A stretch of DNA of 64,000 bases from Proteus columbae (GTDB taxonomy: Bacteria; Pseudomonadota; Gammaproteobacteria; Enterobacterales; Enterobacteriaceae): contig NZ_CP043925.1 in assembly GCF_009914335.1 (NCBI RefSeq), positions 496,001 to 560,000 of the forward strand. The letters are read 5' to 3'. The notes under the pieces were generated by a model. The model was not told the DNA's origin. It saw only the letters and a list, made by a program, of their open reading frames with translations, and made no database searches. The stretch's first letter is position 1. Every line of letters begins with the position of its first letter. The position numbers and the translations under genes are program-made. This document shows positions 52,441-62,005 of this stretch, piece by piece.

Positions 52441-52469
52441 TAAGACCTGTACTGACAAAGGAAAGTTCA
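52441..52469 (-). promoter_or_regulatory. Candidate sigma-E promoter of degQ
   Basis: On the minus strand TGAACTTT (-35, 52462-52469) and GTCTTA (-10, 52441-52446) match the sigma-E pattern GGAACTT/GTCTAA, with 16 bp between GAACTT and GTCTTA. It would give a leader of about 60 bases before degQ. Confidence 0.45.
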
Positions 52470-52573
52470 TTAAGACATGATGTGCTTTGCTTCCTTTTAC
52501 ACGGATTTACAAGACAAAAGCTATCTTTAAAACCATAGCAAATAATTGTCATTTTATGACGTTTGTTAGAAAG

Positions 52574-52602
52574 AAAAACGCCACAAAAAATGTGGCGTTT
52601 TT
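52574..52602 (-). terminator. Terminator of zapG
   Basis: AAAAACGCCACA (52574-52585) pairs perfectly with TGTGGCGTTTTT (52591-52602); the A-run becomes a U-run on the minus strand. It lies just past the zapG stop. Confidence 0.88.
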
Positions 52603-52606
52603 AATA

Positions 52607-53011
52607 TTAACTGTCTTTTTTATCTGTGGGTCTGAACAATCCAGATGCTCCTTCGGAGTAATCACGAGGTGGCATTTTTATTGGAGATTGGTCATTCGCT
52701 GCTTCTGATTCGCTTAAACGGTAATTAAATGGATTTTCTTGAGCAGGCATATCAGGCATGAGCTCATTAGAGCTTTTTGCCATATGTTGATAAAGCTGAC
52801 GGTAATCTCTCGCCATGTTATCTAATAGTTCAGCACTTCTAGCAAAGTGGCTGACAAGCTCATTGCGATAAGTATCAAGTTCTTCTTTTTTTGTGTCTAA
52901 CTCTGCTTTGATAGCATCTTGTTGACGAAGGGTGCTGTTACCGTAACGCATTGCAAGTGCGCCGATAATAAGACCGACAACTAATCCAATCAGTGCATAA
53001 ACCCAAACCAT
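52607..53011 (-). CDS. zapG: Cell division/envelope protein ZapG (YhcB)
   Basis: Inner-membrane protein with one N-terminal span (YALIGLVVGLIIGALAMRYG, about residues 5-24) and a long cytoplasmic coiled coil (residues about 30-90), coordinating division, elongation and envelope synthesis in E. coli, where it is called YhcB. The tail MPPRDYSEGASGLFR is nearly identical to E. coli. Length 134 versus 132. It is divergent from zapE. Confidence 0.95.
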   Translation of the reverse strand: MVWVYALIGLVVGLIIGALAMRYGNSTLRQQDAIKAELDTKKEELDTYRNELVSHFARSAELLDNMARDYRQLYQHMAKSSNELMPDMPAQENPFNYRLSESEAANDQSPIKMPPRDYSEGASGLFRPTDKKDS

Positions 53012-53214
53012 GGCAACTCCTTTTCATCTAATAGTGAGGACGATGGATTCTTATAACATCATAACCGCTAAAAGGCATGGGTGGAATAATATCCTTAAGC
53101 TTAATATAAAATTCGTGTGTTACGTTGATGTTAAAACAATTCTTAATGCTTATAATAGAGCCATTCGACAGACACAAATCAGTATGTCAGAAAATTAAGG
53201 ATAAGAGGGCATTC

Positions 53215-54330
53215 ATGACTGTTAGTACGCCGTTATCACTTTATGAAGCCGCATTGAAGCAAGGTGATTATCAACCTGATGATGTTCAGAGAAAAACGGT
53301 TCTCCATCTTCAACAGATATACCATGCATTATTAAAAGAGACTCCACCAGAAAAAAATTCGCTAACCCAACGATTATTCGGGCGAATTCGCACAAAAAAA
53401 CAGATTGTTACACCAGAACGTGGTCTATATATGTGGGGCGGTGTTGGACGAGGTAAAACATGGCTCATGGATATGTTTTATCAAAGCTTGCCGACAGAAC
53501 GAAAGCTTCGCTTACATTTCCATCGCTTTATGTTACGTGTTCAAGAAGAACTAAAAAACTTACAAGGCCATGAAAATCCGCTAGAAATTATTGCTGATGG
53601 ATTTAAAACGCAAACTGATGTGCTCTGTTTTGATGAGTTTTTCGTTTCTGATATTACTGATGCGATGATTTTAGGTACCTTGCTTGAGGCGTTATTTGCT
53701 AGAGGTATCACATTGGTGGCGACATCAAATATTCCACCTGATGAGCTTTATCGTAACGGATTACAGCGTTCTCGTTTTTTACCTGCAATAGAGCAAATCA
53801 AACAACACTGCGATATTTTAAATGTGGATGCAGGGATTGATTATCGACTAAGAACATTAACGCAAGCGCATCTTTTTTTATCTCCACTTAATGATAAAAA
53901 TCGTCAGGAAATGGATAGAATTTTCACGGATTTGGCAACCAGCGAACCGCAAGTTGATTGTACCTTAACCATTAACCATCGCCCCATGAAAGTAAGAAAA
54001 GCATCTAATGGGGTACTCGCTATTAATTTTTCAACCTTGTGTATGGAACCACGTAGTCAGCTTGATTACATTGAGCTTTCTAAGCATTACCACTCTGTTT
54101 TGTTATATGACATGGAGCAAATGGGGACATTAAATGAAGACGCTGCGCGTCGGTTTCTAGCGCTTGTTGATGAGTTTTATGAGCGTAAGGTGAAACTTAT
54201 TATTAATGCAAATGTAGAAATGAACGAGATTTACCAAGGTGATTTTTTACGTTTTGAATATCAACGTTGCTTATCTCGTTTACAAGAGATGCAAAGTGAA
54301 GAATATTTAGTACAACCCCATCTCGCTTAA
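53215..54330 (+). CDS. zapE: Cell division ATPase ZapE
   Basis: AFG1-like P-loop ATPase that associates with FtsZ and is needed for division under stress. Walker A GGVGRGKTW and Walker B DVLCFDEFFVSDI are clear, plus the conserved LHFHRFMLRVQEEL. ATG at 53215 with GAGG seven bases upstream gives 371 residues (E. coli 375); the open frame from 53125 adds a non-conserved stretch. Divergent from zapG. Confidence 0.96.
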   Translation: MTVSTPLSLYEAALKQGDYQPDDVQRKTVLHLQQIYHALLKETPPEKNSLTQRLFGRIRTKKQIVTPERGLYMWGGVGRGKTWLMDMFYQSLPTERKLRLHFHRFMLRVQEELKNLQGHENPLEIIADGFKTQTDVLCFDEFFVSDITDAMILGTLLEALFARGITLVATSNIPPDELYRNGLQRSRFLPAIEQIKQHCDILNVDAGIDYRLRTLTQAHLFLSPLNDKNRQEMDRIFTDLATSEPQVDCTLTINHRPMKVRKASNGVLAINFSTLCMEPRSQLDYIELSKHYHSVLLYDMEQMGTLNEDAARRFLALVDEFYERKVKLIINANVEMNEIYQGDFLRFEYQRCLSRLQEMQSEEYLVQPHLA

Positions 54331-54563
54331 TTTTTAATTCTTGAAGAAAGTCATCTTTCATTATGGTAGGATGACGCAGGTTAAGTTGCTTGATGTTTTT
54401 TTCTATGAAAATAGAGTGCATTAGGCAGCTTACAAGCGCTCTGGAAAGGAACAATTCTTCTCTTCAGGTAGCAAGAATTTATCAGTCAAATCAGAAAAAA
54501 GTGCCAGATTCGTTTTTTTCGCTGAAATATTGAAAAAGAATTCAATTGTTTTTCAATTATGAC

Positions 54564-54592
54564 TCGATTTTTTTTTCTGACTTCTCTATAAT
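54564..54592 (+). promoter_or_regulatory. rplM-rpsI promoter
   Basis: A perfect TATAAT (54587-54592) has a weak TCGATT -35 at 17 bp spacing and a strongly AT-rich upstream region resembling an UP element. The GC-rich stretch GCGACCCC follows, compatible with stringent control of ribosomal protein genes. Confidence 0.6.
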
Positions 54593-54598
54593 CTTGCG

Positions 54599-55193
<595 letters not shown>

Positions 55194-55205
55194 TCGGGAT
55201 AATAG

Positions 55206-55601
<396 letters not shown>

Positions 55602-55633
55602 TTTGTTATCTTTTAGATATCAATTTGATGTTG

Positions 55634-55662
55634 AAAACCCGTCTTCACAGGCGGGTTTTTTA
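55634..55662 (+). terminator. Terminator of rplM-rpsI
   Basis: AAAACCCG pairs with CGGGTTTT around a TCTTCACAGG loop, followed by a T-run. Confidence 0.88.
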
Positions 55663-55986
55663 TTTTTAACTTATTTGTGCTTATTAATAATAAAAACATA
55701 ATGTTGCTAATACATGAGGCTGTTACTCATAAAACAGGCTATATGTAAGATAGCGATAGTATTAAAAAGTCTATTTTTCAGATGTTATCTCTAAATAATT
55801 TCATTTTTTGATATTATAATCTTACTTTTAAGGTAGTGTGGCATATTGTGTTGAATTATTTGCATTAGCCCCCCTAAGTAACATGAATTCTGGTAGAATA
55901 GCGAGCTTTGATGTCTTTCTTTCTATGACTTCATCATGTTGCCAATGGGTATATTGATCGTAATACCAGTGATGAGTTTGAAAGTC

Positions 55987-56036
55987 ATACCAAAATTATT
56001 ATGACAATAATGATTGTTGAATGATTATTTTGGTAT
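55987..56036. repeat. Long imperfect inverted repeat upstream of sspA
   Basis: ATACCAAAATTATTAT (55987-56002) and ATGATTATTTTGGTAT (56021-56036) pair at 14 of 16 positions, and the 18-base interval itself contains CAAT-AATG-ATTG. The whole can fold as one extended hairpin, with no T-run. Confidence 0.6.
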
Positions 56037-56257
56037 TACTTGATAATGATATGTGCCGCAAAGACAGGTGAGTTTTTAACCCTGTAAAATATGATTATCC
56101 CACGATAACACTGTTATACAGGTAGTTACCCAATGCAGTTAATAGCTTAAATGTTTATTTAGGTCTACTGCGTTTGTGTGCTTGTCTTTTAGGAATGGGG
56201 AAATGGAAAAGGCATTGTGCTAATTCATTTCTTTAATTGATTAACTTGGAGGTTTTC

Positions 56258-56899
56258 ATGGCTGTCGCTGCCAACAAACGTTCGGTAATGACTTTGTTTT
56301 CCGGTCCGACTGATATTTTCAGCCATCAGGTCAGAATTGTCCTAGCGGAGAAAGGTGTCAGTGTTGAAATTGAACAGGTTGAAGCTGGTAATCTTCCACA
56401 GGATCTTATCGATCTAAACCCTTACCAAAGTGTACCGACTTTGGTTGATCGTGAGCTGACTCTGTATGATTCACGCATCATCATGGAATACCTTGATGAA
56501 CGCTTCCCTCATCCTCCTTTAATGCCAGTTTATCCTGTTGCTCGTGGTAGCAGCCGTTTAATGATGCATCGCATCGAGCATGATTGGTATTCTTTAATGA
56601 ACACCATCGAAAAAGGAACTGAACAGCAAGCAAATGCTGCTCGTAAACAGTTAGCAGAAGAGCTACTGGCTGTATCTCCTGTGTTTAAAGAATATCCTTA
56701 CTTTATGAGTGAAGAGTTCAGTTTAGTAGATTGCTACCTTGCTCCTCTGTTATGGCGTTTACCAGTGCTCGGTGTAGATTTAAGTGGTGCTGGCGCTAAA
56801 GATGTACAAATTTATATGCAGCGTGTTTTTGAGCGTGATTCTTTCCTCGCGTCATTAACCGAAGCAGAGCGTGAGATGCGCTTACCTTCAAGAGGGTAA
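56258..56899 (+). CDS. sspA: Stringent starvation protein A
   Basis: GST-fold RNA-polymerase-associated protein that lowers H-NS and activates acid-tolerance genes. The N-domain MAVAANKRSVMTLFSGPTDIFSHQVRIVLAEKGV and PHPPLMPVYPVARG are almost identical to E. coli. GGAGG six bases upstream fixes the start at 56258; 213 residues (E. coli 212). Followed by sspB after six bases. Confidence 0.98.
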   Translation: MAVAANKRSVMTLFSGPTDIFSHQVRIVLAEKGVSVEIEQVEAGNLPQDLIDLNPYQSVPTLVDRELTLYDSRIIMEYLDERFPHPPLMPVYPVARGSSRLMMHRIEHDWYSLMNTIEKGTEQQANAARKQLAEELLAVSPVFKEYPYFMSEEFSLVDCYLAPLLWRLPVLGVDLSGAGAKDVQIYMQRVFERDSFLASLTEAEREMRLPSRG

Positions 56900-56905
56900 T
56901 TAAGT

Positions 56906-57415
56906 ATGGAGATTATGGATATGTCTCCGCGTCGTCCGCATTTATTACGTGCGCATTATGACTGGATCATCGAAAATGATTTAACACCACATTTAGTTGT
57001 TGATGTGAATGTTGTCGGTGTTCAAGTCCCAATGGAATATGCGCATGATGGTCAAATTGTACTAAATATTTCATCTCGTGCTGTAGATGAATTAGAGTTA
57101 ACACCGTATCAGGTTTTATTTAGTGCAAGCTTTGGTGGCATACCTCGTAAAGTGCGAGTGCCTATGGCTGCTGTTATGGCTATTTATGCGAGAGAAAACG
57201 GTGCGGGAATGATGTTTGAGCCAGAGCCTGCTTATGAATCTGGCGCATCATTACAGTTTGCTGAAGATGAGCATCAAGAAACACCAGATGCTCCTGTTGG
57301 CGAAGTCTTATCATTAGTAACGGATAAACCTGTTTCTGATGATGTAACGCCACCAGATGATGATCCAGAGCCACCTCGTCCTACAGGTCGTCCATCATTG
57401 CGTGTAGTGAAATAA
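56906..57415 (+). CDS. sspB: ClpXP adaptor SspB
   Basis: Delivers ssrA-tagged peptides from stalled ribosomes to ClpXP. The folded substrate-binding domain (LLRAHYDWIIENDLTPHLVVDV... ISSRAV) is followed by an acidic flexible linker and the ClpX-binding tail RPSLRVVK. Three in-frame ATGs lie within 16 bases (56906, 56915, 56921); the second aligns best with E. coli MDLS. Length 169 with the first start. A terminator follows. Confidence 0.96.
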   Translation: MEIMDMSPRRPHLLRAHYDWIIENDLTPHLVVDVNVVGVQVPMEYAHDGQIVLNISSRAVDELELTPYQVLFSASFGGIPRKVRVPMAAVMAIYARENGAGMMFEPEPAYESGASLQFAEDEHQETPDAPVGEVLSLVTDKPVSDDVTPPDDDPEPPRPTGRPSLRVVK

Positions 57416-57440
57416 GAGATTATCTTGTTTATATTAATGA

Positions 57441-57472
57441 AAAACCCAGTTCATTTTTAACTGGGTTTTTTT
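57441..57472 (+). terminator. Terminator of sspA-sspB
   Basis: AAAACCCAGT (57441-57450) pairs with ACTGGGTTTT (57460-57469), then more T. Confidence 0.9.
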
Positions 57473-57480
57473 GTACACAA

Positions 57481-57510
57481 AAAAACGCCCTATATTTCTA
57501 TAGGGCGTTT
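57481..57510 (-). terminator. Terminator of the dcuC-M20 hydrolase unit
   Basis: AAACGCCCTATA (57483-57494) pairs perfectly with TATAGGGCGTTT (57499-57510); on the minus strand TTTT follows. Confidence 0.9.
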
Positions 57511-57531
57511 AGATTAATGATTGGGCTGAAA

Positions 57532-58800
57532 TTATTTCAGTAGTTCTTCTAAACAACCAGTGTAAAGATTAACTGCAGTCATTAATTGTTTTTCGTCGAA
57601 GTCAAAGCCTGCTTGGTGGTGACCAGCTGTTCTATCGGCACCAACAACGAAGTACAGTGATTTACCACCACAACGTTGTACACGTTTTGCTAATACTGTT
57701 GCATCTTCACTACCACCGAATGGGCGAGTTGCAACCGCAGTTAGCTCAGAATGTTTACCCACAACTTTGGTCATAACATCAATCAGCTCTTGGTCATTCG
57801 TCAAGTCAACGGCTTCACCCATGATTTCGCTTTCCATTTCTAACTGGAAGCTATGTGCTGCGCCTTCAGCCATACGTACCGCATTTGCAGCCATAAAGCT
57901 GTTGATCTCTTCATTTTCACCACGAACTTCAATTTGCATTTCAGCGTTAGCAGGGGTGACGTTACGGCCTTCACCGGCTTTTAATACACCGATGTTGATA
58001 CGTGACATTCCTTTACCATGGCGAGAAATGCCCAGCATTTGTGTTGCTGCGTGGCAAGCACCCGCTAAAGCATTACGACCAAGTTCTGGCTCTGCGCCTG
58101 CGTGAGACGGTGCGCCTTTAAAGCGGAAGTCATATTTAGTGGTACATAAGAAATGTGTTGGGTTAATAACAATTTCACCACTGTTGGCGATAAAGCCTAA
58201 GTGAGCACCTAAGAAGTAATCAGCATCATCTGCGATACCACTTTCTGCCATTGCACGAGCACCACGAACACCTTCTTCTGCTGGTTGGAATAGAATTTTA
58301 ACTTTACCAACCACTTTATCTTTATTCTCAACTAACCAGTGAGCAACACCTAAACCGATAGAGATGTGTCCATCGTGACCACAAGCATGCATTTCGCCTG
58401 CGTGACAAGAAGCAAAGTTCTCTGCATGAGGACGGTGTTTTGCTTCTGTTGCTTCGTTAACACCAACACAGTCGATATCAAAGCGCAGTGCTACTGTTGG
58501 GCCTGCTTTACCACTGTCAAAGATAGCCACACAGCCAGTTAGCTCTTTCATTTCATCAAGTAGAGCTTCATCAACTTTATGCTCTCTTGCAACAGCTAGA
58601 CCTTTTTCAACGACTTGACGGCGGCGACCAAAAGCAAACTCTTGATTGATAACGTCTGGGCCAACTTTAACTTCTAAACCTAAGCTACGTAGTTCTTTGA
58701 CGATTTTTGCTGTGGTTAAAAATTCTGACCAACCAATTTCTGGATATTGGTGAAACTCACGACGCCATTTAATTAATTTTTCTAGTGTAATTGCTGACAT
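57532..58800 (-). CDS. M20-family amidohydrolase, AbgA-like
   Basis: Metal-dependent amidohydrolase of the M20/ArgE group, 422 residues. The metal ligands are visible in HACGHDGH, FQPAEEGVRGARAM and the C-terminal AGHHQAGFDFDE. FASCHAGEMHACGHDGHISIGLGVAH and ATRPFGGSEDATVLAKRVQ parallel E. coli AbgA, a p-aminobenzoyl-glutamate hydrolase subunit; no abgB or abgT homologue is adjacent, so the substrate may differ. ATG at 58800, eight bases after GGAG, is preferred over 58806 and the long upstream frame. It follows the DcuC-type gene by 14 bp. Confidence 0.85.
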   Translation of the reverse strand: MSAITLEKLIKWRREFHQYPEIGWSEFLTTAKIVKELRSLGLEVKVGPDVINQEFAFGRRRQVVEKGLAVAREHKVDEALLDEMKELTGCVAIFDSGKAGPTVALRFDIDCVGVNEATEAKHRPHAENFASCHAGEMHACGHDGHISIGLGVAHWLVENKDKVVGKVKILFQPAEEGVRGARAMAESGIADDADYFLGAHLGFIANSGEIVINPTHFLCTTKYDFRFKGAPSHAGAEPELGRNALAGACHAATQMLGISRHGKGMSRINIGVLKAGEGRNVTPANAEMQIEVRGENEEINSFMAANAVRMAEGAAHSFQLEMESEIMGEAVDLTNDQELIDVMTKVVGKHSELTAVATRPFGGSEDATVLAKRVQRCGGKSLYFVVGADRTAGHHQAGFDFDEKQLMTAVNLYTGCLEELLK

Positions 58801-58814
58801 ATTCATTTCTCCAC

Positions 58815-60089
58815 TTATAACATGAATAACGCAACAGCGATGACGCCGATAATCATACCCGGTGCAGTACGTTTTGCGATTTCCATAGGGTTTACGTTTG
58901 CAAGACCAGCACAAACAATTGCTGCACCTGCCAGTGGTGACATAGTACGACCTAACGCGCCAGATAATGCCGCTGCCATACCCATATCTGGGATTTCATA
59001 ACCGAATTGTGCAGCATGAGGTGTTACTGTTTCGTTGAATGCGAATGCTGCTGCGTCACCAGAACCTGTGATAATACCCATTAAGAATGGCCCTAAAGTA
59101 CCACCCCAGCGAGCGAATTCAGGAGAATGAGTTAAGAAGTTGATGAACGCGTCGATTAAACCAGATGCTTTCAGACCTGCTGCGAATACTGCTGCTGCAA
59201 TGATGATACCTAATACATCACCATAAGCATTACCCATACCTTTAAAGAACTCTTTCGTAATTTGAGCTGGGTTAGTTAATGTGATGAACAGAGCATAGAT
59301 AGAACCGATTAACATTGCCGCTGGTACAGACAGTTTAAATGTACTGAAAGTCTCGAAGAATGGCAGAATTAACAGGATTAATGGAATGAAAGGTGCTGTT
59401 GCATATAAGTAGTTAGGGCGAATAGCTTCTGGCGTTGCTTGTGCTGATGAAGATGATGCATCACCCGCAACAGAAGCCATTTTGAACTCTTTTTTCACTA
59501 AAGCGACAACCGCCAGTGAAACTGCTGCGATACCACCAGCCATTAAGCTATATGGGCTATGGCGAGCGATTAAATCAACCACTTCCATATTCGCCATGTT
59601 AGCAACGAAGGCGTTATGCGACATACCTGGGCTTAGCATTGAGCCGATAGTACCACATAACACTGCACCACCAGCGATAGCTGGGTGAATACGTGCTGCG
59701 ATTAATAATGGAATGAGTGTCGCACCTACCGCTGCCGCACAACCTGCTGCTGATGGGATTGCGATATTAATAAAATACGTTACGACGACCGTAGCTGGAA
59801 TAAGGAAGAAGCCCAGACGAGTCATTACTTTTGATAAAACATGAACCAGATGCATATCGCATTTGGTATATTTCATAACATAAGCAAAACCCATACTCGA
59901 ACAGATTGCTTGAATTAATGATGAAGATACCATGCGCTCACTAAATGCGGCAAACGCATCTAATGGGCTTAGGCTCAAAATACAAAGCAATAAACCCGCA
60001 CCGATAAGTACCATTCGGGTTTCATATTTTTTTATTAGCAAATAGACAGTTACGATAATAACGGCTACGGCTATAAGTTGCATCACCAT
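58815..60089 (-). CDS. DcuC-family transporter
   Basis: Inner-membrane carrier of 424 residues with about 12 spans. LIKKYETRMVLIGAGLLLC, SSMGFAYVMKYTKCDMHLV and IPSAAGCAAAVGATLIPLLI are typical of the DcuC C4-dicarboxylate uptake/efflux family. GGGGA six bases before the ATG supports the start. The next gene, 14 bp downstream, is an amidohydrolase, so the true substrate might be the ligand of that enzyme rather than succinate. A perfect FNR box lies upstream, predicting anaerobic induction. Confidence 0.85.
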   Translation of the reverse strand: MVMQLIAVAVIIVTVYLLIKKYETRMVLIGAGLLLCILSLSPLDAFAAFSERMVSSSLIQAICSSMGFAYVMKYTKCDMHLVHVLSKVMTRLGFFLIPATVVVTYFINIAIPSAAGCAAAVGATLIPLLIAARIHPAIAGGAVLCGTIGSMLSPGMSHNAFVANMANMEVVDLIARHSPYSLMAGGIAAVSLAVVALVKKEFKMASVAGDASSSSAQATPEAIRPNYLYATAPFIPLILLILPFFETFSTFKLSVPAAMLIGSIYALFITLTNPAQITKEFFKGMGNAYGDVLGIIIAAAVFAAGLKASGLIDAFINFLTHSPEFARWGGTLGPFLMGIITGSGDAAAFAFNETVTPHAAQFGYEIPDMGMAAALSGALGRTMSPLAGAAIVCAGLANVNPMEIAKRTAPGMIIGVIAVALFML

Positions 60090-60598
60090 GGTGATCCCCT
60101 AGTTAATTATGACAATACTATTAATTATGAAAGCGAACCTAACATCAATAAATTATATTTTTCTGTAAAGTTATTAGGTGACTCCATTATGAAGTTGGTA
60201 GGTTGACAATATTTGATTGTTATCAAATTTAATAGCCGAAATAAAATCTATTTTTTTAGACTGTGATGTTATTAACAAATGCGGTAAAACAATGATCATT
60301 AAAAGATGACGAAAAGGTTAAATAAAAAGAGATAAAGTAAAAAATACGAAAATAAATTATATTTACTATAGATAAAGAGTGTTATTTTGATACAAAAAAG
60401 AATATCGCTTTTTATCAAAATATTATTCTATAAATTATATTAAATGGTAATGAGAATGATTATTTAGTCTGATATCTTAATGATCCTTAAATACTATTTA
60501 TTAATTTCATCGATAATATTGAAAAATTATCCCACTTAAATCAAATGGGATAATAAACAAGAGAAATTGTTATTTAAAATAACGGAAATAAAAAATAT
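60090..60598. other. 509-bp AT-rich region upstream of the DcuC-type gene
   Basis: Contains a probable FNR-dependent promoter (60186-60226) in its left third. A partial Fur-like sequence (60451-60465) is noted but not supported by position. The remainder is AT-rich without recognisable genes, extending to the gltD stop. Confidence 0.55.
60186..60226 (-). promoter_or_regulatory. FNR box and -10 of the dcuC-M20 unit
   Basis: TTGATTGTTATCAA (60213-60226) is a perfect TTGAT-N4-ATCAA FNR site. On the minus strand CATAAT (60186-60191) would place transcription start near 60179, putting the FNR centre close to -41.5, the class II activation position. Confidence 0.7.

Positions 60599-62005
<1,407 letters not shown>

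Larger units (their letters stand above)
55602..56257. other. 656-bp gene-free region between rpsI and sspA
   Basis: Holds the rpsI terminator, AT-rich DNA with the sspA promoter (a TAGAAT hexamer near 55893 is a weak candidate) and a large two-level hairpin at 55987-56036. No coding frame is convincing. Confidence 0.55.

Noticed and set aside
60379..60420. TTTTGATA...ATCAAAA pair considered as a second FNR site
   Set aside because: The half sites are about 20 bp apart instead of 4, so FNR would not recognise them as one site.
60451..60465. Fur-like sequence TGAGAATGATTATTT
   Set aside because: Only a partial match to the 7-1-7 Fur pattern, in AT-rich DNA, and about 270 bp from the start of the only gene it could control.
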